Assembly: GCA_963793625.1 (NCBI GenBank)
Contig: CAWCAT010000005.1
Location: forward strand, 124,001-188,000
Source of the DNA: G963668605 sp963793625
Lineage (GTDB): Bacteria; Acidobacteriota; Terriglobia; Bryobacterales; Bryobacteraceae
DNA: 64,000 bases
Direction of reading: 5' to 3'
A model generated the notes under the pieces. The model was not told the origin of the DNA and searched no databases. It worked only from the letters and a program-made list of their open reading frames with translations. The translations under genes and the position numbers were made by a program. Position 1 is the stretch's first letter. The number at the start of each line of letters is the position of its first letter. Below are positions 8,425 through 17,439 of this stretch, one piece after another.

Positions 8425-10908
8425 CTACGAATCCGAGCTTCGGGCGTAAGCTAGCACGCTGCTCTCAAGCGGTTCGATTTGCACGAACTGATGCGGCGTA
8501 CGTGGATCATTGCGCTCCAGCCACGGATCGGTGGCTAACGCTTTCGATTTGCGCAAGCGCTCCAGCAAACCCTGCCGCACGGTATCGGGTGCGTAAACAG
8601 TTTCGCGCCGGATCTTCTCCATCCCGATCCGTTCGACAAAATCGTAACTGCGTTCCAGGTAGGGCGCGTTCTCGCGGTAATACTGGAAGAACAACTCAGC
8701 GGATTCCAACGCCTGGTCCGTAGTCTCCACGGTGATCAGCACGTCGGCTTTGCGCACGCTCTTGCCGGCTGCGCCGCCGACCACCACCTGCCAACTGCCT
8801 TCCTGTCCAATTAGGCCGATGTCTTTTACTGTGGCTTCGGCGCAATTTCTCGGGCAGCCGACCACGGCCATTTTTACCTTGTGCGGAGTGAAGAGCTGTT
8901 CCAGACGACGTTCGAGTTCGATGCCCGTGCTGATCGCGTCCTGTGTTCCGAAGCGGCAGAATTCGGTCCCCACGCAGGTCTTCACCATGCGTACACCCTT
9001 GGTATAAGCCTGGCCGGAGGGCATGCCGAGGTCTTCCCATATACGGGGCAGGTCAGACTTCTTGACTCCGAGCAAGTCGATACGCTGGCTGCCCGTGATC
9101 TTGACCATCGGGACTTCGTACTTGTCCGCGACATCGGCGATACGGCGCAATTCATCAGGCGAGGTTAAGCCGCCGCGCATACGCGGAATGACAGAGAACG
9201 TTCCGTCGCTCTGGATGTTGGCGTGTACGCGATCGTTGATAAATCGGGTGGCGCGATCTTCGTCGTGATCACCGCACCAGACCATGTCGACCATGTAGCT
9301 CAGCGCCGGACGGCAGACCTCGCAACCGTGCCCGTTGCCGTAGATATCGAGAACTTCCTGTACGGAGCGAACGCGCTGCGAGCGGACAATCTCGCGGAGT
9401 TGCTCTTCCGAATAGGGCAGGCACAAACAAATGACCTCGCGAACATCCTCCTCGAAGGCCGGCGCGACTGCGCGCAGCAGATTCTGGCACTGTCCTGCGC
9501 AACTGCCGCAACCGCTGGATGCGCGCGTTGCCTCTTTCAACTGCGAGAGTGTCGAGATGCCTCGTTCGTGAACGGCCTCGATAATCGAGCCCTTGGTGAC
9601 GCCCATGCAGCCGCAGATCACATCCGCGTCCGAGAGCATGGCAACACCTTCTCCGGCGTCGGCCATCGGTTCCGGAAAGAGCAGCGAGCGGCGTTTGTTG
9701 GTAAGGTCGGCTCCAGTGCGCAGCCATTCGACATAGCGCGAACTGTCCGAAGCATCACCCACGAGTACGACTCCCGCGAGCTTGCCATCGCGCAGTACAA
9801 GCTTCTTATAAATGCCAAGCGTGGGGTCTTCATAACGAATCGCTTCCGCGCCTGGGTCGGTGTCGCCGATGTCGCCTGCCGAGAACACATCCACGCCCAT
9901 GATCTTGAGTTTGGCCGCCGTGACACTGCCTTCGAAGATTGCCTCTTCATCGCCGGCCAGGCGGTCGGCGAGCACTTTGCCTTGCGCAAACAAGGGCGCA
10001 ACCAGTCCGAAGACGACGCCGCGATGTTCGACGCATTCACCGACGGCGAAGACATCCGGATGCGACGTCTGCATCGCGTCATTCACGATAATTCCGCGAT
10101 TGACCTCAAGCCCGGCCATACGGCCCAGCTCCACGTTGGGACGGATGCCGGCGGCGATCACAACGAGGTCCGCGGGAATCGATGATTCATCGTCAAACTG
10201 CACGGCCTCCGCGCGGGTCTCACCCAGGATCGCCTTCGTGCGCTTGCCCACCAGAACCGTGACGCCGAGTTTCTCCATCTGCGCCTTGAGATACTGGCCG
10301 CCGATCGCGTCGAGTTGACGTTCCATGAGCCAGTCTGAAAGATGAACCACCGTAACGTCGCAACCCTGCAGTTGCAGGCCGCGCGCCGCTTCGAGGCCGA
10401 GCAATCCACCGCCGATCACGACCGCTTTGCGGCCCGGCGCGGACCAATCCATCAGCCTCCGCGTGTCGTCCATATTGCGGAATGCGCAGACACGTTTCAG
10501 GTTGAGGCCGGCCATCGGAGGCAGGAAAGGAGAACTGCCCGTTGCGAGCAGCAGCTTGTCGAAGCGGGTCACGCTGCCATCGTCACCGAGCACGGACTTG
10601 CGCTTCATGTCGATGCCGGTGATACGGATGCCGAGTCGCAGCGTGATGCCGTTCTCGATGTACCAGTTCAGCGGATTGATCGCGATCTCATCGAATCTCT
10701 TCTCGCCCGCCAGGACAGACGAAAGCAGAATCCGGTTATAGTTGACATGGGTTTCATCACCGAAAATGGTGATCTCGAATTTGCAGGAGGAGTGGCGCAG
10801 GATCTGCTCCACGCACGCGACTCCAGCCATGCCGTTGCCGACCACAACCAGGCGCTGGACTCGTTTTCTGCCGTTGCCATTTCCGTTGCCGTTTCCGTTG
10901 TTGCTCAT
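8425..10908 (-). CDS. nirB: assimilatory nitrite reductase (NADH) large subunit
   Basis: NirB reduces nitrite to ammonium in the cytoplasm using NADH, FAD, an Fe-S cluster and siroheme. The product has about 827 residues. After an odd Asn-Gly repeat (NNGNGNGNGNG at residues 3-13) come the FAD/NAD(P) reductase fold (VVVGNGMAGVACVEQIL), two BFD-like cysteine pairs (CGCMG near 431, CGSCAGQC near 469, CLCLPY near 494, CEVC near 528), and the NIR_SIR module with siroheme/4Fe-4S cysteines CVGTEFC near 640 and GCPRNC near 680. The ATG at 10908 overlaps the nasA stop (ATGA); a longer start at 10941 would lie inside nasA. Confidence 0.97.
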   Translation of the reverse strand: MSNNGNGNGNGNGRKRVQRLVVVGNGMAGVACVEQILRHSSCKFEITIFGDETHVNYNRILLSSVLAGEKRFDEIAINPLNWYIENGITLRLGIRITGIDMKRKSVLGDDGSVTRFDKLLLATGSSPFLPPMAGLNLKRVCAFRNMDDTRRLMDWSAPGRKAVVIGGGLLGLEAARGLQLQGCDVTVVHLSDWLMERQLDAIGGQYLKAQMEKLGVTVLVGKRTKAILGETRAEAVQFDDESSIPADLVVIAAGIRPNVELGRMAGLEVNRGIIVNDAMQTSHPDVFAVGECVEHRGVVFGLVAPLFAQGKVLADRLAGDEEAIFEGSVTAAKLKIMGVDVFSAGDIGDTDPGAEAIRYEDPTLGIYKKLVLRDGKLAGVVLVGDASDSSRYVEWLRTGADLTNKRRSLLFPEPMADAGEGVAMLSDADVICGCMGVTKGSIIEAVHERGISTLSQLKEATRASSGCGSCAGQCQNLLRAVAPAFEEDVREVICLCLPYSEEQLREIVRSQRVRSVQEVLDIYGNGHGCEVCRPALSYMVDMVWCGDHDEDRATRFINDRVHANIQSDGTFSVIPRMRGGLTSPDELRRIADVADKYEVPMVKITGSQRIDLLGVKKSDLPRIWEDLGMPSGQAYTKGVRMVKTCVGTEFCRFGTQDAISTGIELERRLEQLFTPHKVKMAVVGCPRNCAEATVKDIGLIGQEGSWQVVVGGAAGKSVRKADVLITVETTDQALESAELFFQYYRENAPYLERSYDFVERIGMEKIRRETVYAPDTVRQGLLERLRKSKALATDPWLERNDPRTPHQFVQIEPLESSVLAYARSSDS

Positions 10909-13086
10909 CGCTGTCCCGTCCTTGTGACCTGTACCGCGCACTGCTTGTAATTGGGCTCGCGCGATATCGGGTCGAATGCACTTTGTGTCAGATTGTTGGA
11001 GTTGAATTCCGCGAAATGGAAAGGCAGGAACACCTGCCCCGGCCCGACTATGCCGGTGATGCGTAGTTCGACGTTGCGTACGCGGCCACGCCGGGAGCTG
11101 ATATCGACGCGATCATGCGGCTCTAAATCCAGTCGCTTCGCGTCTTTCGGATTCATTTCGAGCCATGCCCGAGGGCTCATCGATTCGAGGAGCGCTACTT
11201 CTCCGGTCTTGGTGCGCGTGTGCCAGTGCTCGACGGTGCGGCCAGTGTTCAGCACGAACGGGAAGCGTTTGTCGGGCTGCTCGGGGAATGGTTCCCATTC
11301 GACGCAGTGCAACCTTGCGCGGCCATCCGCCGTCTCGAACTTTCCATCGGCATAGAGCCTGCGCGGGATGGACGGCTCGCTTCCCACGGGGAAAGGCCAT
11401 TGCTGGCTGCCCTCGGCTTCGAGCATCGCGTAGCTCATTCCGGAGTAGTCGCACAGGCGGCCCGCCGAAACGCGCGCCCATTCATTGAAAGCATCTTCAG
11501 GCGTATTCCAGCCGGGGAAGAGTCGCTCGCGCGCGCCGAGCTTATCGGCCACTCGCATGAAGATCTCGAAATCTGAGACTGCCTCGCCGGGTGCATCGAC
11601 GGCCTTGTTCGCCTTGCTGACGCGACGCTCGGAATTCGTGTAGGTGCCTTCCTTTTCGCCCCAGATCGCGGCAGGCAGCACCAGATCCGCGAGTTCAGTT
11701 GTGGGCGTGGGATGAAAGCCATCCTGCACGACCAGAAAATCGAGTTCGCCGAGCGCCTGCCGCAACACATCCTGGTTCGGAAATGACACCAGCGGGTTTG
11801 TGGCAATGATCCACAACGCGCGAATTTTCCTTTTGAGAATCGCTTCGATGATGTCGGGATAGGCCAGTCCGCGCGCAGTCGGCAAGTCTTCCACGGGCAC
11901 GTTCCACAGCGTGGCGAGTTCATTGCGTTGCGCGGCGTCTTCGAATTTGCGATAGCCCGGCATGGAAGATTGAAAGCCAGCTTCGCGCGTGCCCATCGCA
12001 TTGCACTGGCCCGTAATGGAAAACGGCGAACCGCCCGCCATACCCACCTTGCCGCGCACCAGCGATAGATTGCAGATCGCATTGACGGTCTCCGCGCCTT
12101 GCGTGCTGTGATTGACCCCCATGGTCCACGCGATGAACGGAGCGCGCGCGCGGCCAAACAAGCGCGCCACGGTTTCGATCTGTTCGACTGACAGGCCAGT
12201 GATCTCGGCAACACGCTGGGGCGTATATCCGCTGGCGCACTCTTTCAACTCAGCGAACCCGGATGTGTGCTGATCGATGTACTCCTGGTCGATCATGCCT
12301 TCGGCAATCAGGATGTGTAAAATCCCGTTCAGCAGGGCGATGTCGCTGCGCGGCCGGATCGGCAGATGTATGTCCGCCATCATGGCGGTCTTGGTTACGC
12401 GCGGATCAATCGACGATTAGCGGCGCTTTGCTGTTCTGTTCGACGCGTGCGCACAGAATCGGATGGTTATCGGCAATGTTGGCGCCGACCAGCACCAGCA
12501 GGTCGGCCTCTTCCATGTCGGCGTATACGCCGGGCGGGCCGTCGCTCCCAAAAGTGCGTTTGTAACCGGACACCGCGCTCGACATGCAAAGCGTCGTGTT
12601 GCCGTCATAGTTACGCGTCTTGAAACCAAGCTGCGCAAGTTTTCCAAGCGCGTAAAACTCTTCGGTCACCAGCTGTCCAGTGCTGATGATGCCGAGCGCA
12701 TCGTTGCCGTGGCGCCGCTGCACGTCGCTAAAACGAACAGCCATTTGGCTGGTCGCGTCTTCCCACGAGACGCGCCGCTGTACGCCATCGATCTTTCTGA
12801 GCGGGTAGCGCGCGCGGCTTTTGGCGGAGAGCGTATAGTGTTCGGTCAGGCCCTTCGGGCAAAGTTTGCCCAGGTTTACGGGATGCGTTTCATCGCCGCG
12901 CACCGCGACAGCTTCCTTGCCCTTGACGCCGATCAACATCCCGCAACCGACTGAGCAATAGCCGCAGGTGGTCTTCACCCACCGATCTGGAATCTTGGCC
13001 GCGGCCGTGTATCCGAACTCCGGATCGGTGCCATAGCTGTACTTCTCTTTCAGTGTGTCGAGCCCAATCAGCCGTTTGAGATTCAC
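10905..13086 (-). CDS. nasA: molybdopterin-dependent assimilatory nitrate reductase catalytic subunit, interrupted by a +1 frameshift
   Basis: Mo-bis-MGD enzyme expected to reduce nitrate to nitrite for NirBD. The N-terminal frame (GTG at 13086, overlapping the previous stop as GTGA) has the 4Fe-4S site TTCGYCSVGCGM and LGKLCPKGL, and ends ...KAPLIVD with TGA. The second frame resumes as DPRVTKTAMMADIHLPIRPRSD and runs through the Mo-binding domains to FHFAEFNSNNLTQSA. Removing one T at 12408/12409 restores about 726 residues. There is no Tat signal, so the enzyme should be cytoplasmic even though it is encoded next to a membrane-anchored Fe-S/quinol subunit. No C-terminal [2Fe-2S] or flavin domain is present. 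Confidence 0.9.
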
Positions 13087-14552
13087 GCCGCCTCCTTCGC
13101 GATGGAGAAGAACGACGCGGCCATATTGCGCGGCACCACGCTGACGAAGAACAGATAGCGTCCCGCGATTTCACCAGCAACACAACACAGCAGCCCGAGC
13201 GGCACTGCGCCGACCAGAGCGAGTGCCGCGCCAGCCACGAGTAATGCGAGACGCGCCATGAACAAGGCAGAGAACTCTGAGTTTATAAGTCTCGCGCTCT
13301 GCCGCAGTTCGAATTCCTGCGAGCGCCGCAGCCAGACATATTTCAGAACTTGAAGCGTGAGCTGCGCGGCCCCGGCGAGCACAATCCAGTACGCGGAATA
13401 TGGGGAGGAAACACCCGGAATCGAGAGCGCGCAGAGCGGCCCCAGCAGCAGTGCCGTCAGATAGAAATCGGCGACAGTACGCCATGTGTCCCAGGCTGGC
13501 CGCGCCGGGACAAGATAGATGAACGCGCTGCAGGCAATTCCGGCGAGTCCGGTGAGCGCCGTTGCCGCTCCGGCCGGCGCTGCCAGCGGATGTTCGAGAA
13601 ATGCCAGACCTGCGTACGCCGAGGCTGCACCCGCGAACAACGAGAAGCTCAAAACCTCACGGCTCAACCAGGACCGCTTCCACATTTTGAGTGCGCGATA
13701 CGCGTACATCGGACGCCCCAGGTGCAGCGTCGCGACGCCGAGCGAGATGTGTCCGATCAACGTTCCAAGAATCGCGCTGAACGGTGACAACCCAAGCGTC
13801 CAGGTGGCCAACAGTGCGCCTACCGAAAGCTGAGACAGAACGAGCATGAAGACCAGCGGCCAGTGCGGATGCTCCGGACGCGCGCGATAGTAGTCGGCTT
13901 TTTCGAAATCGTCGTGGCGCAACTCGGGTAGCGTGATGCGCGTTGTGGAAATGGTCATGTCAGCGGACGGCATGCCGGGCGCGTTCGCGAGCAGAGCATA
14001 GTCCTGCCGCCATTCGGCCATGTTCACAAGTTCAATCTGGATAGCGCCCTCCGGACATGCATTCACGCAGGCCGGCGCGCGGCCATCGTCAAGCCGCCCG
14101 ACGCACATATCGCACTTGCCCACGACACCGCGTTCTTCGTTGTATTGCGGTACGCCGTAGGGACAATTCCACGTGCAGTACTGGCAGCCGATGCAAGCGT
14201 CCGCGCTGTGCAGCACCAGACCGCTGACCGAGTCTTTGTTATAGGCGTTCACCGGGCAGCCCTTCAGGCATGCGGCATCGAGGCAGTGATTGCAGCCCAT
14301 CGAAAGATGGAAGCGCTGCGTGAAGGGATACTCGCCGGCTTCGATTTCGCCGACGCGCCGCCAGCGCAGGTCCGGACCGTTTCCGTTCTGCTCGTTACAA
14401 GCGACCTCGCAGCACTTGCAGCCGATGCACTTCGTCATATCGAAGTGAAAACGGTACTGCTCGCCCACGGAAGGCTTGTTCGCCGGCATCAGCGCATTCG
14501 CAGCGCCCTGCGAGATTTGTACGAGCGAACTGGAGAGCAGTGCCAGTGCCAT
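13083..14552 (-). CDS. fused 4Fe-4S ferredoxin (DmsB-like) and membrane anchor (DmsC-like) subunit
   Basis: About 489 residues. The N-terminal half has four ferredoxin-type cysteine sets: CIGCKCCEVAC, CNHCLDAACLKGC, CIGCQYCTWNC and CDMCVGRLDDGRAPACVNAC, the layout of DmsB/NrfC electron-transfer subunits. The C-terminal half (from about WPLVFMLVLSQLSVGALL) has roughly eight hydrophobic helices like DmsC anchors, which oxidise menaquinol. The fusion would pass electrons from quinol to the NasA subunit next in the operon. The ATG at 14552 is chosen because AGAGG precedes it and it directly follows the cobA stop; an upstream start would lie inside cobA. Assignment of nitrate as substrate rests on the operon. 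Confidence 0.88.
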   Translation of the reverse strand: MALALLSSSLVQISQGAANALMPANKPSVGEQYRFHFDMTKCIGCKCCEVACNEQNGNGPDLRWRRVGEIEAGEYPFTQRFHLSMGCNHCLDAACLKGCPVNAYNKDSVSGLVLHSADACIGCQYCTWNCPYGVPQYNEERGVVGKCDMCVGRLDDGRAPACVNACPEGAIQIELVNMAEWRQDYALLANAPGMPSADMTISTTRITLPELRHDDFEKADYYRARPEHPHWPLVFMLVLSQLSVGALLATWTLGLSPFSAILGTLIGHISLGVATLHLGRPMYAYRALKMWKRSWLSREVLSFSLFAGAASAYAGLAFLEHPLAAPAGAATALTGLAGIACSAFIYLVPARPAWDTWRTVADFYLTALLLGPLCALSIPGVSSPYSAYWIVLAGAAQLTLQVLKYVWLRRSQEFELRQSARLINSEFSALFMARLALLVAGAALALVGAVPLGLLCCVAGEIAGRYLFFVSVVPRNMAASFFSIAKEAA

Positions 14553-14553
14553 T

Positions 14554-15312
14554 TCAGCCTCTGCTCGCAATTTCTGTTGCAGGCTGCAAACAGCCGGGCA
14601 GGGCAGTCCGCAGACGAACCACTTCGCCGATGACGAAAACAGCCGGAGCGGAAACCTGGACAGTTCCCGCAGCAACGTCGCCGAGAGTGCATTCGATCAC
14701 GCGCTCATCAGGCGTCGTACCGCGTTCGATGAACGCCGCTGGTTCCGAGGCGGCACGTCCAGCCGCAATCAAGGCAGTCGCAATGCCTGCACGATTCGCT
14801 ACCGCCATCAGCAGCACCAGCGTCTCCACTCGTGCAAAGCGCGACCAGTCGGTCTGCTTTGACGCGCAGCTTCTGCCGGTTGCAACCGTAACGGAGGTCG
14901 AAAGGTTGCGGAAGGTAACTGGAATGCCAGCCAGGGCCGGCACACCCAGCGCGGAAGTAATGCCGGGGATCACTTCGACGTCGATGTCGTGTGATCGCAG
15001 AAACTGCAGTTCTTCCGCGCCGCGTCCGAACAGGAAAGGATCCCCACCCTTTAGCCGGACTACGTTTTTTCCAAAGCGCGCATGCAACAGGAACAAACGG
15101 TGAATTTCCTTTTGTACGGCTTCCTGTTGATGCTCGTCTTTTCCTGTGTAGATGAATTCCGCCTGAGGATTCGCCAGGGCTACGATTTCGGCACTCACGA
15201 GCCTGTCGTAGAGCACGACATCAGCGGATTGCAATGCACGCAGCGCCTTAACCGTGAGCAGATCCGGATCGCCCGGTCCCGCACCCACCAGCAGAACGCG
15301 TGCCCGCTGCAT
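14554..15312 (-). CDS. cobA: uroporphyrinogen-III C-methyltransferase (SUMT)
   Basis: SUMT methylates uroporphyrinogen III twice with S-adenosylmethionine to make precorrin-2, the precursor of siroheme needed by NirB. The 252-residue product has the family motifs VGAGPGDPDLLTVKAL near the start, VVRLKGGDPFLFGRGAEE near residue 85, and GITSALGVPALAGIPVT near 115. No CysG-type oxidase/ferrochelatase domain is attached. The ATG at 15312 has GGAG nine bases upstream; a TTG at 15348 is an alternative. It is the first gene of the nitrate operon, and the 253-base upstream region (15313-15565) shows no clear operator. Confidence 0.94.
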   Translation of the reverse strand: MQRARVLLVGAGPGDPDLLTVKALRALQSADVVLYDRLVSAEIVALANPQAEFIYTGKDEHQQEAVQKEIHRLFLLHARFGKNVVRLKGGDPFLFGRGAEELQFLRSHDIDVEVIPGITSALGVPALAGIPVTFRNLSTSVTVATGRSCASKQTDWSRFARVETLVLLMAVANRAGIATALIAAGRAASEPAAFIERGTTPDERVIECTLGDVAAGTVQVSAPAVFVIGEVVRLRTALPGCLQPATEIASRG

Positions 15313-15565
15313 GGACGAATGCTCCGTAGATTGATGGTCGTGACGCAAGATGGCCCCTCTGAGAAACAGCGGTATTGGGAGACGAAATTCCGACGGGGGA
15401 AGGTACTGCTTGAATCAGAGCGCGTTCACCGGATTCCAGCCGATTTCGTGCTCGCTTCCGACAAGGAAGTTATGACTCTATTTGCTCATAGGTCGGGCTT
15501 GCTGTCCAATCGGAATACTGAATGGACCTGACCATGAATTCAAATACTGACAAGATTAATGAAAG

Positions 15566-16675
15566 TTAATTTAGTGGATGGATGCGGCCGTCGCGATCCA
15601 GCTTGAGCAGGCCACCGCGCCATTCAACGGTGCTGCCTGTAAGGCCTGCCAGCCAAACGGCAAAGGCCCACAGGTCCCACAAAGGAATCAGGAAGAAGCA
15701 GCGCAAGGCGAAAGCGCTACGCAGCACGAAGTGGCCGCCCGCGAGTCCTGCAGCGACGCGCACGGCAACCACAATAAGTGCAAGTTGCCACAAACCCACA
15801 CTGGCGGCAACCAGCGCCCATAATCCGGAATGTGTCACCGGCAGTCCGATGTAGCCATCGCCGCGCGACACGCGAATTGTTCGAGCCCAGCGTACCTGAT
15901 GCTTCCAGACACCGGTCCAGGAGTTGTCGCCGAGGGTTGTTTCGACCACAGCTGTGGACATCACCGCGCGCGAACCGAGGCCAGTCAGGCGCTTGGCCAA
16001 TTGGTAGTCGTCGGCCAGGTAGTCGGAAACGGCCTGGAATCCGCCGATTTTTTCGAGATCTGCGGCCCGGAACACGAGTGTGGAACCCAGGCCGAACTCA
16101 CGTATGCCGACAAGTGGCGCAACCAGCACGCTGGGTGCGAAATCGACAGCGATGCCGAGGGATTCCCACTTGCCTGGAATGGATTCCGCGACGCCGCGAT
16201 ACAAGCAGGTGACCAAAGCGTTCCCTGGGTCCTCCAGCGGAGCAACTACTGTGCGTAGATACCCTCGCGGTACGTCGATATCGCTGTCGTTCATCAGCAG
16301 GATGGGGTGCTTCGCAGCCGCCGCGAGATCGATCATGACGCCCGCTTTTGCGTTCGGAGTGCGCTGCGCAGAGACGATCAGCTTAATAGCAAGCTCCGGA
16401 AATTCGGCCTGCAGGCGCTCGATTTGCGGCACTGCCGGATCGTTCCATTCGGCCACTCCGAAGATGATCTCGAACTCTGGAAAATCCTGGGTTGCGTGCG
16501 AGCGGATCGCTTCATAGAACCCGGGGTCAAGGCCGCGTACGGGCTTCAGTATGGAAATGCCGGGAGTCCAATTGCTCGGTTTCTCTTTGTGCAGCAGGTG
16601 CCTGAGGCAGGCGGCGAAGGCGATCAATTGATAGATCAGCGTAATGCCGCAGGCGAGGATGACGAAGTAGATCAC
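15566..16675 (-). CDS. hpnI: hopanoid biosynthesis glycosyltransferase HpnI
   Basis: GT2/GT21-type membrane glycosyltransferase. In characterised systems HpnI adds an N-acetylhexosamine to bacteriohopanetetrol. The roughly 369-residue product has an N-terminal membrane helix (VIYFVILACGITLIYQLIAFAACL), the PGISILKPVRGLDPGF segment, a D-D-D pattern (LLMNDSDIDVPRGYL), a QxxRW-like HQVRWARTIRV, and two or three C-terminal membrane helices. The start is the GTG at 16675 overlapping the previous stop as GTGA. It is the last gene of an hpnJ-eamA-eamA-hpnI unit. Confidence 0.88.
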   Translation of the reverse strand: MIYFVILACGITLIYQLIAFAACLRHLLHKEKPSNWTPGISILKPVRGLDPGFYEAIRSHATQDFPEFEIIFGVAEWNDPAVPQIERLQAEFPELAIKLIVSAQRTPNAKAGVMIDLAAAAKHPILLMNDSDIDVPRGYLRTVVAPLEDPGNALVTCLYRGVAESIPGKWESLGIAVDFAPSVLVAPLVGIREFGLGSTLVFRAADLEKIGGFQAVSDYLADDYQLAKRLTGLGSRAVMSTAVVETTLGDNSWTGVWKHQVRWARTIRVSRGDGYIGLPVTHSGLWALVAASVGLWQLALIVVAVRVAAGLAGGHFVLRSAFALRCFFLIPLWDLWAFAVWLAGLTGSTVEWRGGLLKLDRDGRIHPLN

Positions 16676-17037
16676 AGTGCCAGCAGCGCCACTCCTCCGG
16701 CCACCAGAAACGTGCCGGCCCAACGGCGCGCGCTGACCTGTTCTTTCAGCAGGTATTTGGCCAGGATGGTTTCCACGACATAGCTGGCTGCCGTTGCAGG
16801 CACGGCAAAGCTGAGGTCGGAGACCGATAGCAGGGTCATGAAGGCAAAGAACGAGATCGCCATGAAGAAGATCGCCAGAATCAGGAATCGGCGTTGGGCC
16901 AGGGCCGCGAGCACGCGTCCGATTCCGCTCGGGCGGAAGTCGTGGATTTCGCCGTGCCGCTTCATCTCACGGCTCTGCAGCAGATCTCCAATGGTGGTTG
17001 CGCCAACAATCACCGCAACCAGCAGCCAGGGATTCAT
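16672..17037 (-). CDS. half-size EamA/DMT-family membrane protein (second of a pair)
   Basis: A 121-residue protein with four predicted membrane helices: WLLVAVIVGATTIGDLL, the LAIFFMAISFFAFMTLL region, DLSFAVPATAASYVVETILA, and WAGTFLVAGGVALLAL. This is the size of small EamA/ArnE-like transporters that work as pairs. It overlaps its sister gene by ATGA and hpnI by GTGA, so tight co-expression with hopanoid headgroup enzymes is likely. Flipping a glycosylated hopanoid or its lipid-linked donor is an inference from context only. Confidence 0.75.
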   Translation of the reverse strand: MNPWLLVAVIVGATTIGDLLQSREMKRHGEIHDFRPSGIGRVLAALAQRRFLILAIFFMAISFFAFMTLLSVSDLSFAVPATAASYVVETILAKYLLKEQVSARRWAGTFLVAGGVALLAL

Positions 17038-17432
17038 GACGTGGTCCTTGGCGAGGTCGCGCTGACGAGCGCGGTGCCCGCCATAATCAAAAGCGTTCCG
17101 GACCAGCGTTGCCAGGAAACGTGTTCATTTAGGAAAACTTGCCCCATGACGGCCGCGAGTACGTAGCCGATGGACGTGATGGGAAGCACGAAGCTCAGAT
17201 CCGCCCAACTCAGCAAGGCCATTCGCGAGAGCAGCCACAGAATCAGTAACGTGATGCCGATTGCCACCCACGGGTTGAACATCACCTGCAGGTAAGAAAG
17301 CGGTGAAGATGACAGTGCGGGTGCTTGCTTCATTCCCCAACTCATGGAGAAATTCCCGAGCACGTTACTCAGGATAACCACCAGGCTCAATACCAGAGTC
17401 TTGGTGCGAAGTGCCGCGGATTGCTCGCTCAT
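17034..17432 (-). CDS. half-size EamA/DMT-family membrane protein (first of a pair)
   Basis: A 132-residue protein with four hydrophobic helices (about residues 12-34, 54-75, 78-100, 108-126) and the EamA-like stretch DLSFVLPITSIGYVLAAVMG followed by FLNEHVSWQRWSGTLLIMAG. It resembles ArnE/ArnF-type small multidrug/EamA relatives that flip undecaprenyl-linked aminosugars. It starts seven bases after the hpnJ stop and overlaps the second half-transporter by four bases. The unequal pair suggests a heterodimer. Substrate is not known from sequence. Confidence 0.75.
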   Translation of the reverse strand: MSEQSAALRTKTLVLSLVVILSNVLGNFSMSWGMKQAPALSSSPLSYLQVMFNPWVAIGITLLILWLLSRMALLSWADLSFVLPITSIGYVLAAVMGQVFLNEHVSWQRWSGTLLIMAGTALVSATSPRTTS

Positions 17433-17439
17433 TGGAGGA

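Noticed and set aside
9223..10185. 320-residue plus-strand frame within nirB
   Set aside because: Antisense to the well-supported NirB; no independent evidence.
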